In this document: one piece after another, positions 1 to 8,674 of the stretch
Layout: the number at the start of each line of letters is the position of its first letter
How positions within the stretch are numbered: position 1 is the first letter of the stretch
Source: UBA6059 sp964351595
Lineage (GTDB): Bacteria > Bacteroidota > Bacteroidia > Cytophagales > Cyclobacteriaceae
DNA: 64,000 nucleotides
Assembly (NCBI GenBank): GCA_964351595.1
Contig: CAYGOT010000008.1
Span: forward strand, 42,027-106,026
Reading direction: 5' to 3'
Program-made: the position numbers and the translations under genes
The notes under the pieces: generated by a model
What the model saw: the letters and a program-made list of their open reading frames with translations, nothing else
What the model was told of the DNA's origin: nothing
Databases searched by the model: none

Positions 1-324
1 CGCTGCAAGCGACAAAGTAGAGTTGGTGGCATACGCTTCCTCTCCTCTGATAATGCCAATAGAACTAAACCCGGCTAATGATGCACAGACTGCTGTCGCG
101 ACGATATGGTTGGAAAAAGCTCCCCCGAAAGTCAGCACAGTATGGTGGTCTTGCGCTTGGGCTGCTCGCAAATTGTATTTCAGTTTTCGCCATTTATTAC
201 CCGAGATGTGAGGGTGGATCAGGTCGTCGCGTTTGATCATCAGGTTCACCCTGTGCTTCTCCAACAGTGGATGATTCACTATTTCCACCGGACTATTCTC
301 TTGAATGTGCGAACTTTGCAGCAT
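1..324 (-). CDS. PLP-dependent D-cysteine desulfhydrase / ACC deaminase family protein, 5' part only
   Basis: Reading the minus strand from an ATG at 324-322 gives 108 uninterrupted codons that run off the left edge. The product begins MLQSSHIQENSPVEIV and then carries the family signature IKRDDLIHPHISGNKWRKL, followed by FGGAFSNH. In this fold-type II PLP family the lysine of GNKxRK binds the cofactor and GGAxSNH contacts substrate and phosphate. Members deaminate D-cysteine or 1-aminocyclopropane-1-carboxylate; the sequence here cannot tell which. About two thirds of the usual ~300 residues lie outside the window. The start overlaps the start of rluD on the other strand by two bases. The family call is secure, the substrate is not. 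Confidence 0.85.
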   Translation of the reverse strand, partial: MLQSSHIQENSPVEIVNHPLLEKHRVNLMIKRDDLIHPHISGNKWRKLKYNLRAAQAQDHHTVLTFGGAFSNHIVATAVCASLAGFSSIGIIRGEEAYATNSTLSLAA

Positions 325-1360
325 GGCCGCACAAAACTACGACAATTACCAGGAGGAAGATGAGGAGCTATATGAGCATCATCGTATCGTCGTGGATCCC
401 AATCAGGAGCTACTTCGCATCGACAAATTTCTCATGGATCGGCTGCCCAATGTGACGCGCAACAGGCTGCAAGAGGCGATCAAGTCCGGTTTCGTCAAGG
501 TCAATGATCAAAATGTAAAGCCTAATCACAGGATTCATCCTGCAGATGTGATCACCATAGCGCTACCAGAGCCCCCTCGTGATACGGAGGTCATACCCGA
601 AAATATACCGCTCAATATCGTATTCGAAGATGATCATGTCCTCGTCGTAAACAAGGCCGCCGGGATGGTCGTGCACCCGGCTTATCAGAATTGGTCAGGG
701 ACTTTAGTCAATGCATTGACCTGGCATTTTCAGAACCTGCCGACTATGCCCAACAATGACGGCCGGCCCGGGCTGGTACATCGCATAGACAAGGACACCT
801 CAGGCTTGCTCGTGATTGCTAAGACCGAAAAGGCTATGACCCACTTAGCGAAGCAGTTTTTTGATCATAGCATTGAACGAACGTACTATGCGCTGGCATG
901 GGGAGAGCCTGACCCTGAGAAGGGTACGATTGATGTCAACCTGGGCAGGAGTCTCAAAGACCGCCGGATCACAGCGCCATTTCCAGATGGTGACTATGGT
1001 CGGACGGCCATCACGCATTATGAGATCATCAAGCCGCTTCGGTATGTAAGCCTGGTCAAATGCAATCTGGAAACGGGTCGAACCCACCAGATCAGAGCTC
1101 ACATGAAGTACATTGGCCATCCGCTGTTCAATGATGCCACCTATGACGGCAATCGCATTCACAAAGGCACCACTTTCACGAAGTACAAGCAGTTCGTCGA
1201 CAACTGCTTTAAGCTGCTGCCTCGCCAAGCGCTTCATGCCAAGTCGCTAGGCTTTGTACACCCGGCTACAGGTAAGGAGGTTCACTTCGAGTGTGACCTA
1301 CCGGAAGATATGAGCACCGTGATTGACAAGTGGGAGAAATATGTGAATACAGTCGACTAG
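323..1360 (+). CDS. rluD: RluA/RluD-family 23S rRNA pseudouridine synthase
   Basis: Isomerises specific uridines to pseudouridine in large-subunit rRNA. Residues about 30-85 form an S4 RNA-binding domain (LLRIDKFLMDRLPNVTRNRLQ). The catalytic domain follows with the motif HRIDKDTSGLLV, in which Asp156 is the expected nucleophile, and later the RTHQIRAHM motif. The 345-residue length fits the family. I chose the ATG at 323; an in-frame ATG at 305 would add six residues (MCELCS) and is less likely. The gene faces the desulfhydrase gene head to head with no intergenic space, so each promoter must lie inside the other gene or within the shared 5' ends. The exact target uridines are inferred from the family only. 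Confidence 0.92.
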   Translation: MAAQNYDNYQEEDEELYEHHRIVVDPNQELLRIDKFLMDRLPNVTRNRLQEAIKSGFVKVNDQNVKPNHRIHPADVITIALPEPPRDTEVIPENIPLNIVFEDDHVLVVNKAAGMVVHPAYQNWSGTLVNALTWHFQNLPTMPNNDGRPGLVHRIDKDTSGLLVIAKTEKAMTHLAKQFFDHSIERTYYALAWGEPDPEKGTIDVNLGRSLKDRRITAPFPDGDYGRTAITHYEIIKPLRYVSLVKCNLETGRTHQIRAHMKYIGHPLFNDATYDGNRIHKGTTFTKYKQFVDNCFKLLPRQALHAKSLGFVHPATGKEVHFECDLPEDMSTVIDKWEKYVNTVD

Positions 1361-1386
1361 ATAAGTCCAGCATTCTTTAAAACCAC

Positions 1387-1428
1387 TTTCACATTAAATA
1401 AATATCAGGTTAACTTTAATATGTGAAA
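1387..1428. promoter_or_regulatory. Inverted repeat at the start of hicAB, candidate autoregulatory operator
   Basis: TTTCACAT (1387-1394) is matched by ATGTGAAA (1421-1428) across a 26-base spacer. The similarity extends inward as TAAA versus TTTA with a two-base bulge. The right arm covers the hicA start codon. HicAB modules usually repress themselves, so this is a plausible operator; it is an inference from symmetry and position. Confidence 0.3.
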
Positions 1429-1668
1429 AGAGAAAAGCTTCTCAAGAAAATACTTGCAGGAATAAACAATGTCTCTTTCAAAGACTTAGTAAGGTTGGTT
1501 GAAGGTTACGGATTCGTACTAGAAAGAGTGAATGGAAGTCATCATATTTTTTCCAATCCAGATATTCATGAGATCATTAACCTCCAAAATGTGAAAGGTC
1601 AAGCCAAGCCTTATCAGGTAAAACAGTTCTTGGCGTTATTGGAAAAATATAATCTTAGACTCAAATGA
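1423..1668 (+). CDS. hicA: HicA-family mRNA interferase toxin
   Basis: An 81-residue basic protein with the HicA/YcfA double-stranded-RNA-binding-like fold signature: a central GSHHIF at residues 38-43 whose first histidine is the expected catalytic residue, preceded by the helix FKDLVRLVEGYGF. HicA toxins cleave mRNA and are neutralised by HicB. The start is a GTG at 1423; the ATG at 1421 is out of frame and followed at once by a stop. The stop codon overlaps the hicB start by four bases. The pair is noticeably more AT-rich than rluD and pheA beside it, which suits acquisition by transfer. Confidence 0.82.
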   Translation: MKREKLLKKILAGINNVSFKDLVRLVEGYGFVLERVNGSHHIFSNPDIHEIINLQNVKGQAKPYQVKQFLALLEKYNLRLK

Positions 1669-1880
1669 AAGACTATCATATCAACATTTTTTATAGCGAA
1701 GAGGATCAGGGCTATATAGCTGATATACCTGATTTGAAGCACTGCTCTGCTTTCGGAACATCGGCAGAGGCAGCTCTTAAAGAAGTTCTAATAGCAAAAG
1801 AGGCTTGGTTAGAGGTAGCTCGAAACAGGAATGAGCAGCAGCCAGAAGCAATCTATCGACCTATGATTTACCAGGTTTAG
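1665..1880 (+). CDS. hicB: HicB-family antitoxin
   Basis: A 71-residue protein of the HicB partial RNase-H-like fold: YHINIFYSEEDQGYIADIPDLKHCSAFGTS followed by an amphipathic helix AEAALKEVLIAKEAWL. It would bind and block HicA. No helix-turn-helix or ribbon-helix-helix domain can be seen after the core; the C-terminus ends YRPMIYQV, so any DNA binding would need the complex or a partner. It overlaps hicA by ATGA, a typical coupling within these operons. Confidence 0.8.
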   Translation: MKDYHINIFYSEEDQGYIADIPDLKHCSAFGTSAEAALKEVLIAKEAWLEVARNRNEQQPEAIYRPMIYQV

Positions 1881-1895
1881 GTACATGCAGCTACT

Positions 1896-2960
1896 TCAAA
1901 CCAACTTCACATAGCTCCCCAACCACTTAATGTTGTGCCAGTAGTTTTTCACCACCTTCTGCACATTCTTGTCATTGAAGTGTCCTTCAAAATCAATAAA
2001 GAAAATATACTTGAACTTACTGCCTTCCTTCGCAGGCCGACTTTCTACTTTGCTCAAGTTGATCTTGGCATTGTGAAACTCCTGTAGGAAGTTGGCCAGA
2101 GCTCCCGGCTCGTCCGGGAGTCGGGCAATGATGGACGTCTTATCCTCTCCACTCGGCTCGTTGTAGAAGCTTTTGCCAAGAATAACGAATCGCGTGAAGT
2201 TCTCTCCAGAGTCCTCAATGTTCTCAAAAAGGATCGGCAATTTATATTCTCTGGCCGCTATGTGCGCACATATCGCTGCTGCACCTTCTTCCTCCTTCGC
2301 CATTTTCACAGCCGTGCTGGTTGAGTTTACAGGTACGAGCTCGACGGACTTGTCAAAGTGATCTGCTATAAACGAGCGACACTGCCTGAAGGCTATGTCT
2401 TTGGAATACACCTTCTTGATTTTATTGAGATCTTCTTCCTCCGTGGCGAATGCAAAATGAATCGCCATTGGCAATTCTGCAACGATATTCAGATCGTATT
2501 GACCCATCAGGTCAATGGTCTCCTGCACAACACCCTCCTGATTATTCTCGATAGGGATCACTCCAAATCGGGCCCTATCGGTCTTCACCGCTTCAAAAAC
2601 AGCTTTGATCGAGTTGAGTGCTGAGTAAGTGCTCATAGCACCATAGCGACTTTCTGCAGCCTGATGAGTAAAACTGCCTTCAGGTCCCAGATATGCTATT
2701 CGCTCAGGCAGCTCAATATTTCTTGCTACCGCAAATATCTCAAGGAATATTGCCTCTATAGCCGCTTTGTTAAGTCGACCCTCATTAAGCTTCACCAACC
2801 TATCCACAATGGCCTTCTCACGCTCCGGACGATATACAGTGGTGTTAGTTTTGCGCTTCAGCTCACCTACCTGATTGACCACCTCCATCCTCTCGTTGAG
2901 GAGCTGCAAAATCTTGGCATCCAGGTCATCTATTTTCTTTCTTAGGTCGTTTAGACTCAT
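1896..2960 (-). CDS. pheA: Bifunctional chorismate mutase / prephenate dehydratase (P-protein)
   Basis: Converts chorismate through prephenate to phenylpyruvate in phenylalanine synthesis. Residues 1-85 are an AroQ-type chorismate mutase (LRKKIDDLDAKILQLLNERM). Prephenate dehydratase spans about 86-265, with GPEGSFTHQA at 92-101 and the catalytic TRF at 256-258. A C-terminal ACT domain (about 275-350) carries ESRP at 306-309, the phenylalanine-sensing motif, so feedback inhibition by phenylalanine is expected. The 354 residues match the family. It is transcribed alone, diverging from the S41 protease gene across a 156-base gap. Confidence 0.95.
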   Translation of the reverse strand: MSLNDLRKKIDDLDAKILQLLNERMEVVNQVGELKRKTNTTVYRPEREKAIVDRLVKLNEGRLNKAAIEAIFLEIFAVARNIELPERIAYLGPEGSFTHQAAESRYGAMSTYSALNSIKAVFEAVKTDRARFGVIPIENNQEGVVQETIDLMGQYDLNIVAELPMAIHFAFATEEEDLNKIKKVYSKDIAFRQCRSFIADHFDKSVELVPVNSTSTAVKMAKEEEGAAAICAHIAAREYKLPILFENIEDSGENFTRFVILGKSFYNEPSGEDKTSIIARLPDEPGALANFLQEFHNAKINLSKVESRPAKEGSKFKYIFFIDFEGHFNDKNVQKVVKNYWHNIKWLGSYVKLV

Positions 2961-3077
2961 ATCAACAATGTTCGGTTTTCTAAATTGGCGGGCTATTGCT
3001 GTTCGGCAAATATTAAAAATGATCCGAACTATTTATTTAACAAGGGTGTCTAATAATTCCAAAGTGCAAAGGATCGT

Positions 3078-3085
3078 TATATTTG
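3078..3085 (+). promoter_or_regulatory. Bacteroidota -7 promoter element of the S41 protease gene
   Basis: TATATTTG matches the Bacteroidota -7 consensus TAnnTTTG exactly. Initiation about 7 bases downstream (near 3092) would give a ~25-base leader before the ATG at 3117, which favours that start over an upstream TTG at 3093. No clear -33 TTG is present. Confidence 0.5.
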
Positions 3086-3116
3086 CACACCTTTGATAAG
3101 AAAAGTGAAAATAAAG

Positions 3117-4535
3117 ATGGGAAAAATCATATTTCTAATGGCAGTGCTTCCCGTACTGGGATGTGTTGATGATGACGCGCCTACAACTCCTGGGCAAGTC
3201 TTCGATCCAGAAAACCCTAACCTTTATGTGAATTCCTGGATTCAAGAGGAGATGGACTTTTGGTACCTATGGAAAAGTGAGTTTCCTGCAGACCCGGACG
3301 AAACGCAAAACCCTGATGACTACTTCTCTTCTATTCTCTCATCAAAAGACAGATTTTCGTGGATACAGGATGATTATCTTGAATTACTAGCCAGCCTCCA
3401 GGGTGTCTCCAACGATACTGGTCATGAGATCAGATATCTCAATGATGCCGAAAACCCGGGGAACGTAATTGGTCAAATACTGTATGTAAAACCCGGATCC
3501 CCCTCTGATTTTGCAGGTATGCAGCGCGGTGATCTCATCACGCATGTCAACGGTACCTTGATGACGAGCAGTAACTATCGCGACCTCAACAGCGATATGA
3601 ATTCATCCCATGACATTGAGTTTATCAGATACAGCTTCGAAACTGATGAGTTCAGTACGCTTGGGCCTGTCTCTATCAACCCCATCCAGTTCAGTGAAAA
3701 CCCTAATTTTCTGGACACCATTTTCAACTATGAGGGAGCTAAGATTGGCTACTATGTTTACAATCAGTTCTCCTCCGGTCCTACATCTGCCGATCAGTCT
3801 TATGTCACAGAGATGGACGCCATTTTTCAAAACTTCAGAGGTCAGAGAATTGATCATCTCATCGTCGACTTGCGATATAATCCCGGTGGAGCCATTACGG
3901 TAGCTACGAACCTGGGCAGCCTCATAGGCTCTGGTGTTAACAGCCAGGATGTATTTGCCTTACGTCAGTACAATGCAGACCTCCAACAGCTGATATTGAA
4001 TGATGCCTCTCTAGGCAGCAACTTTCTGGAGAATAAGTTCGAGTTCAAATCAGCCAATGTGGGCGGTTTAATCGATAAGGTTTACGTACTTACTGGTTAT
4101 CGAACCGCCTCAGCAAGTGAGTTGTTAATCAATGGCCTGAGACCCTTTATGGAAGTCTTTGTGATTGGGGATACCACAGTGGGGAAGAATCAAGCATCGG
4201 TATCGCTCTTCGAAGAAAATGATCCCAACAATACCTGGGGGATCCAGCCAATAGTGGCCAGCATCGGGAACTCTCTGGGTGAGTCGGATTATGAAGATGG
4301 GCTCTTCCCGCACATTGCAGATCAAGACCTTAGCAGGAAGCTCTACCCTCTCGGTGATATCCGAGAAAACCTGCTATCATTGGCCATCGAGAATATCACT
4401 GGTGTATTTCCAGCACGGATTAGGCGGGTAGATGATGGCACTCGTGCAATGACTCAACCAAACGATCCGAGACTTAATGCACCCGTACTACTAGATGATG
4501 AATTATCGGACTTACTGCTCAAGGAACTGAGGTAG
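3117..4535 (+). CDS. S41-family (C-terminal processing-type) serine peptidase, lipoprotein
   Basis: The product starts MGKIIFLMAVLPVLGC, a short lipoprotein signal with cysteine at residue 16, so the mature protein should be lipid-anchored in the envelope. After an N-terminal helical part (FWYLWKSEFPAD) comes a PDZ-like domain (PGSPSDFAGMQRGDLITHVNG) and then the peptidase core with LIVDLRYNPGGAI, the nucleophile region RTASASELL (residues 329-337) and a downstream VGKNQAS with the lysine expected as general base. The 472 residues match Bacteroidota S41 lipoproteins. The physiological substrate is unknown. The gene appears monocistronic, with its own promoter and a hairpin after the stop. Confidence 0.88.
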   Translation: MGKIIFLMAVLPVLGCVDDDAPTTPGQVFDPENPNLYVNSWIQEEMDFWYLWKSEFPADPDETQNPDDYFSSILSSKDRFSWIQDDYLELLASLQGVSNDTGHEIRYLNDAENPGNVIGQILYVKPGSPSDFAGMQRGDLITHVNGTLMTSSNYRDLNSDMNSSHDIEFIRYSFETDEFSTLGPVSINPIQFSENPNFLDTIFNYEGAKIGYYVYNQFSSGPTSADQSYVTEMDAIFQNFRGQRIDHLIVDLRYNPGGAITVATNLGSLIGSGVNSQDVFALRQYNADLQQLILNDASLGSNFLENKFEFKSANVGGLIDKVYVLTGYRTASASELLINGLRPFMEVFVIGDTTVGKNQASVSLFEENDPNNTWGIQPIVASIGNSLGESDYEDGLFPHIADQDLSRKLYPLGDIRENLLSLAIENITGVFPARIRRVDDGTRAMTQPNDPRLNAPVLLDDELSDLLLKELR

Positions 4536-4565
4536 GCTAGTTCACGACACATCAGCCTATTTTTA
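4533..4565 (+). terminator. Intrinsic terminator after the S41 protease gene
   Basis: TAGGCT (4533-4538, including the stop codon) pairs with AGCCTA (4554-4559) around a 15-base loop, and is followed by a T-run (4560-4564). The six-pair stem is short, so efficiency is uncertain. Confidence 0.45.
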
Positions 4566-4589
4566 TCTTTCAAATACGTTGGTACTTAC

Positions 4590-4597
4590 TAACTTTG
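4590..4597 (+). promoter_or_regulatory. Bacteroidota -7 promoter element of glyA
   Basis: TAACTTTG matches TAnnTTTG and lies 21 bases before the glyA start, just after the upstream terminator. It would drive glyA-tatC-rpiB. The -33 region has only TTT in place of TTG. Confidence 0.5.
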
Positions 4598-4618
4598 GCT
4601 GCTTAGAATAAGAGTACT

Positions 4619-5890
4619 ATGCACCGAGACACCACCATATTTGATCTAATCAACCAAGAAAAAGAGCGGCAAATCAACGGCATTGAGCTGATTGCCTCTG
4701 AGAATTTTACATCCAATCAGGTAATGGAAGCCGCTGGGAGCGTGCTGACAAACAAGTATGCCGAGGGACTCCCCGGCAAACGCTACTATGGCGGATGTGA
4801 AGTGGTGGATGAAGTAGAGACCATCGCTATTGAAAGAGTGAAGGAACTCTTCGGAGCAGGCTGGGCCAACGTGCAGCCGCACTCCGGAGCTCAAGCCAAC
4901 GCCGCAGTAATGTTGGCTGTGCTTAAGCCAGGTGATAAAATATTGGGATTTGACCTTTCTCATGGAGGCCACCTCACCCACGGCTCAGCGGTCAACTTTT
5001 CTGGTAAGCTATACGATCCATACTTCTACGGTGTGGAGGAGGATACCGGACTGATCAACTACGACAAAGTAGAACAAACAGCGCTCGCCGAAAAGCCAAA
5101 GCTCATCATCTGTGGAGCTTCAGCATACAGCAGAGACTGGGATTACGAGAGATTAAGAGCTATAGCTGACGAAATCGACGCGCTGCTGCTGGCCGATATC
5201 TCGCACCCCTCTGGCCTTATCGCCAGAGGATTGCTCAATGACCCTCTTGAATATTGCCATATAGTAACCACCACTACGCACAAGACATTGAGAGGCCCGC
5301 GTGGTGGGCTTATCATGATGCGTGATGATTTCGAAAACCCATTTGGGTACAAGAGCCCTAAAGGTGAATTGCGCATGATGTCTGCTTTACTGGACTCTGG
5401 TGTCTTCCCAGGTACGCAAGGTGGTCCACTCGAGCACATTATAGCTGCTAAGGCGGTAGCATTTGGCGAAGCGCTCACTGACGACTATATGAACTACATC
5501 ATGCAAGTTCAGAAAAATGCTGCTGTGATGGCCAGGTCATTTATGGACAAAGGCTATAAGGTGATCTCCGATGGTACGGACAATCATATGATGCTCATCG
5601 ACCTAAGGTCTAAAGGCCTTACCGGTAAGATTGCTGAAAACACTCTGATCAAAGCTGATATCACGATCAACAAAAATATGGTGCCTTTTGATGATAAGTC
5701 ACCCTTTGTGACCTCAGGAATGAGAGTGGGTACCGCCGCTATCACCACACGAGGTATGGGAGAGGAAGACATGGAGAAGATTGTTGACCTGATCGACAAT
5801 GTACTATCCTTCCACTACGATGAGGGCAAGATCGAGGTGATCAAGCAGGAGGTCAACGAGTGGATGCGAAACTTCCCGCTGAATAAATGA
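4619..5890 (+). CDS. glyA: Serine hydroxymethyltransferase
   Basis: A cytosolic PLP enzyme that interconverts serine plus tetrahydrofolate with glycine plus methylene-tetrahydrofolate, the main source of one-carbon units. The 423-residue sequence has the N-terminal ELIASENFTS and KYAEGLPGKRYYGG motifs and the cofactor-lysine motif TTTTHKTLRGPRGG, with Lys222 forming the Schiff base. Family length and motifs are complete. The stop overlaps the tatC start (ATGA), so the two are probably translated from one message. Confidence 0.97.
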   Translation: MHRDTTIFDLINQEKERQINGIELIASENFTSNQVMEAAGSVLTNKYAEGLPGKRYYGGCEVVDEVETIAIERVKELFGAGWANVQPHSGAQANAAVMLAVLKPGDKILGFDLSHGGHLTHGSAVNFSGKLYDPYFYGVEEDTGLINYDKVEQTALAEKPKLIICGASAYSRDWDYERLRAIADEIDALLLADISHPSGLIARGLLNDPLEYCHIVTTTTHKTLRGPRGGLIMMRDDFENPFGYKSPKGELRMMSALLDSGVFPGTQGGPLEHIIAAKAVAFGEALTDDYMNYIMQVQKNAAVMARSFMDKGYKVISDGTDNHMMLIDLRSKGLTGKIAENTLIKADITINKNMVPFDDKSPFVTSGMRVGTAAITTRGMGEEDMEKIVDLIDNVLSFHYDEGKIEVIKQEVNEWMRNFPLNK

Positions 5891-6744
5891 GTAAGACTCC
5901 TCTAGACCAGCTTCCAGAAGATATAGATGCTGACCAATCGGAGATGTCCTTTTTGGATCATCTGGAGGAGCTCCGATGGCATATTATTAGATCGCTCGCC
6001 GCTATTGGTGTCTTTGCTGTTGCGGCCTTTATCGCCAAGGGGTTTGTCTTTGGAGAAGTGATCCTGGGGCCTTCAAGACCTGATTTCTGGACCTATCGCA
6101 TGCTGTGCAAGCTTGGCGACATTCTACAGACGGACGCTATTTGCATTGATGCCCTTCCTTTTATTATTCAGAGTCGACAGATGACTGGTCAGTTTACCAT
6201 GCACATCACTTCTAGTTTTGTGGTTGGGCTGATCTGCGCATTCCCCTATGCTTTTTGGGAAATCTGGAGGTTCATCGCGCCCGGGCTCTATGCCCATGAG
6301 CGAAAGGCTGCCAGAGGTGCCACCTTCTTTGTGAGCTTATTGTTCACAATGGGGGTGCTGTTTGGGTATTTCATGGTCACGCCGATATCCGTCAATTTTT
6401 TGGCGAACTATCAGATCGACCCGAGTATCATGAACGAGTTTGATATTGTCTCCTATGTAAGTACCGTATCTGCACTAGTACTTGCGGCTGGCATCTTATT
6501 CCAGTTGCCAATAGTGGTCTTCTTTTTGACTAAAGCAGGACTTGTTACACCAGCCATCCTGAGGCAGTATCGTAAGCACGCGATTATCGTTATCCTGATT
6601 CTGGGAGCAGTACTGACACCCCCCGACCCATTTAGCCAATTGCTTATCGCCCTGCCGTTGTTGGGTCTGTATCAGGTCAGTATCTATATTTCGACGTATG
6701 TACTGAGAAAGGAACAGAAAAAATTGAAGGAAGAAAACCTATAA
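5887..6744 (+). CDS. tatC: Twin-arginine translocase subunit TatC
   Basis: The receptor subunit of the Tat pathway, which binds twin-arginine signal peptides of folded proteins at the inner membrane. The N-terminus has the diagnostic SFLDHLEELRWHIIRSL, followed by six predicted membrane helices; the conserved periplasmic and second-helix region reads FPYAFWEIWRFIAPGL, and TPPDPFSQ precedes the last helix. At 285 residues it is slightly longer than E. coli TatC because of an extra stretch after the first helix (about residues 48-95), common in Bacteroidota. It overlaps glyA by four bases; no tatA is in the window. Confidence 0.95.
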   Translation: MSKTPLDQLPEDIDADQSEMSFLDHLEELRWHIIRSLAAIGVFAVAAFIAKGFVFGEVILGPSRPDFWTYRMLCKLGDILQTDAICIDALPFIIQSRQMTGQFTMHITSSFVVGLICAFPYAFWEIWRFIAPGLYAHERKAARGATFFVSLLFTMGVLFGYFMVTPISVNFLANYQIDPSIMNEFDIVSYVSTVSALVLAAGILFQLPIVVFFLTKAGLVTPAILRQYRKHAIIVILILGAVLTPPDPFSQLLIALPLLGLYQVSIYISTYVLRKEQKKLKEENL

Positions 6745-6754
6745 CAGAACAGTC

Positions 6755-7183
6755 ATGAAAATTGCTATTGGAGGAGACCATGCTGGTTATGATTACAAAG
6801 AATCCTTAAAACCGTACCTGGAAAGTCTAGGGCATGAGGTGAAGGACTTTGGCCCTTATAGTGATGCTTCGGCAGACTACCCTGACTTTGTTCACCCCCT
6901 TTCCTCCGCAGTGGAAGGCAAGGAGTGTGATTTGGGCATACTGATTTGCGGTAGCGGAAACGGGGTGGCAATTACAGCCAACAAACACCAAGGCATCCGC
7001 GCGGCGCTTTGCTGGCAAGTGGAGCTGGCCGCTTTGGCCAGACAACACAACAATGCCAACGTCCTATGCATGGCCGCCAGGTTTACCGAGCTCGATTTGG
7101 TGAAGCAAATGACTAAGACCTTTCTAGAGACGCCATTTGAAGGAGGAAGACACGAGCGCCGTGTCAGCAAGATCAGTTGCTAA
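6755..7183 (+). CDS. rpiB: Ribose 5-phosphate isomerase B
   Basis: Interconverts ribose 5-phosphate and ribulose 5-phosphate in the non-oxidative pentose phosphate pathway. Motifs seen are GGDHAG at residues 6-11 and CGSGNGVAITANKHQGIRAAL, where Cys65 is the expected catalytic base. The 142 residues match LacAB/RpiB proteins. It starts 10 bases after tatC and probably ends the glyA-tatC-rpiB operon. Its stop overlaps the stop of the convergent membrane-protein gene by four bases. Confidence 0.93.
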   Translation: MKIAIGGDHAGYDYKESLKPYLESLGHEVKDFGPYSDASADYPDFVHPLSSAVEGKECDLGILICGSGNGVAITANKHQGIRAALCWQVELAALARQHNNANVLCMAARFTELDLVKQMTKTFLETPFEGGRHERRVSKISC

Positions 7184-8598
7184 AGCTCGTGCTTTAGATA
7201 GTATTTAGGCTCGGTCTGCGATCTTTGATAGTGCCTGGCCACCAAGGGTAATCGCTGGAATAGCTTCGGCACCAAGCCCTCCTGATCAACGATAATCTCC
7301 GGCAAATCCGACTGTAACCTCGCTTGCCCCAGCTCAATATAATAGTAGTAGTCAAGACCCTCGAATACCTGAGAGGCAAGCTGCCAATTTAAGAATGGTG
7401 TAGCGAGTCTGTTGCCATTATAATATCTTGTGTCCGGACCCAGCACGAGTATCTTCTTTCCTTCGATGGTCTCAGCACCTACCGGAAAATTTGCATCAGC
7501 CTTGTCCATCCCAATCAACTCGTGCACATAAAACCAATTTTGCGCCAACGTCAAATGAGTGCCAAATACCGCGATGATAAACAAGAGGGTGATCAACTCC
7601 GCCTGCCAGGCTTTTCGAATCAGTAAGAGATAGTGACTTCCAAAAAAGGCCATTGCCGGAACGATCAACACCAGTTGGTAGAGCCCCCATTGGTCGGCAA
7701 TCAATAGATTGATCAGCCCGCCCAAAAGTATGAAAAGCATCACCTGTTGAAACTTGACCTGATAATTGACAAAGCGTCCAAGGCTGTAGGTCTTGAATAT
7801 AGAAATCAGTAAAAGCACGCCAGGTATCACGGCACTCCATAGGAATGAACTTCCTGAGATCAACTCCACCTGGTCAATCTGCCACCAAGACCTGACATAA
7901 AAATCCCACCACTCAAGATGAGCATCATACAGATAGGCATATATCCCTGACAGCACGAGTACCATAAAGTAGCCATGGATTAATAGAAAAATACGCCGGA
8001 AAATAGCACCGGAAAACAAAATCAGTGACAGTACGGATATTACAAAAAACAGAAAATACGGTAAGTAAAAAAGTGATGCTATACCAAGGTAAATCCCGGT
8101 GTATAAAAACATATCATCTCTTGTTTGATTATCGATCCGCTTGAAGATATTGTTGATTGCGAGCAGGACAAACGTCAGACCCATCAACACAGGGGTGAGC
8201 GATAATAGATCCTCAAAAAAGTGAATGAACAGAATATACATAAAGGCCGGAACGTAGCTATTCTCTTTGTAGGCCTTATTGCTCAGTAATAGATGATTGA
8301 AAATGGCCGCTTGTATGAAGACCACCAGCGTAGATAGCACGTGGTAAGCCCAGATACTATTCCCGAAGAGTAATGCAATACCACGATAGACCACCACGGC
8401 CAGTGGGGCGGTAGTATCCCATACATCGTAATACATCAACCCTCCATCAGCAGCTAATTTCTCTCCAATCAGCATCCACTGCATTTCCGATAGGGTCAGA
8501 TCGACTTCCGCCCAAAGCAGCGGAATGCGTATAAGCAAGAGTAGAATGAAGAGGATGACTAGCCTGTAAGGATCGTTGATTCTGAAGAGCGAAAGCAA
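7180..8598 (-). CDS. Polytopic membrane protein of unknown function, GT-C-like
   Basis: A 472-residue protein with about ten to twelve hydrophobic helices through residue 370 and a hydrophilic C-terminal tail. The first loop contains YYDVWDTTAPLAVVVYRG, which resembles the acidic-then-PP first loop of GT-C glycosyltransferases such as the ArnT/PMT group. I see no other catalytic signature and do not assign a reaction. It could equally be a Bacteroidota-specific membrane family without enzyme activity. It diverges from rbfA and converges on rpiB. Confidence 0.65.
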   Translation of the reverse strand: MLSLFRINDPYRLVILFILLLLIRIPLLWAEVDLTLSEMQWMLIGEKLAADGGLMYYDVWDTTAPLAVVVYRGIALLFGNSIWAYHVLSTLVVFIQAAIFNHLLLSNKAYKENSYVPAFMYILFIHFFEDLLSLTPVLMGLTFVLLAINNIFKRIDNQTRDDMFLYTGIYLGIASLFYLPYFLFFVISVLSLILFSGAIFRRIFLLIHGYFMVLVLSGIYAYLYDAHLEWWDFYVRSWWQIDQVELISGSSFLWSAVIPGVLLLISIFKTYSLGRFVNYQVKFQQVMLFILLGGLINLLIADQWGLYQLVLIVPAMAFFGSHYLLLIRKAWQAELITLLFIIAVFGTHLTLAQNWFYVHELIGMDKADANFPVGAETIEGKKILVLGPDTRYYNGNRLATPFLNWQLASQVFEGLDYYYYIELGQARLQSDLPEIIVDQEGLVPKLFQRLPLVARHYQRSQTEPKYYLKHEL

Positions 8599-8674
8599 GT
8601 CGGCTGATTTTATAAAAACCCGAAATTAGGCCATATTTCAATGAATAAGTAAATAAATAGGGATATTTGCAGGT

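Noticed and set aside
23..455. Plus-strand open frames over the first 450 bases
   Set aside because: The minus strand here encodes a clear PLP-enzyme N-terminus with conserved motifs, and the real plus-strand gene is rluD; the other frames are shadows.
7180..7183. Convergent four-base stop overlaps at rpiB (7180-7183) and GNAT/ubiA (36737-36740)
   Set aside because: Real, but such overlaps are common in compact bacterial genomes and need no special explanation.
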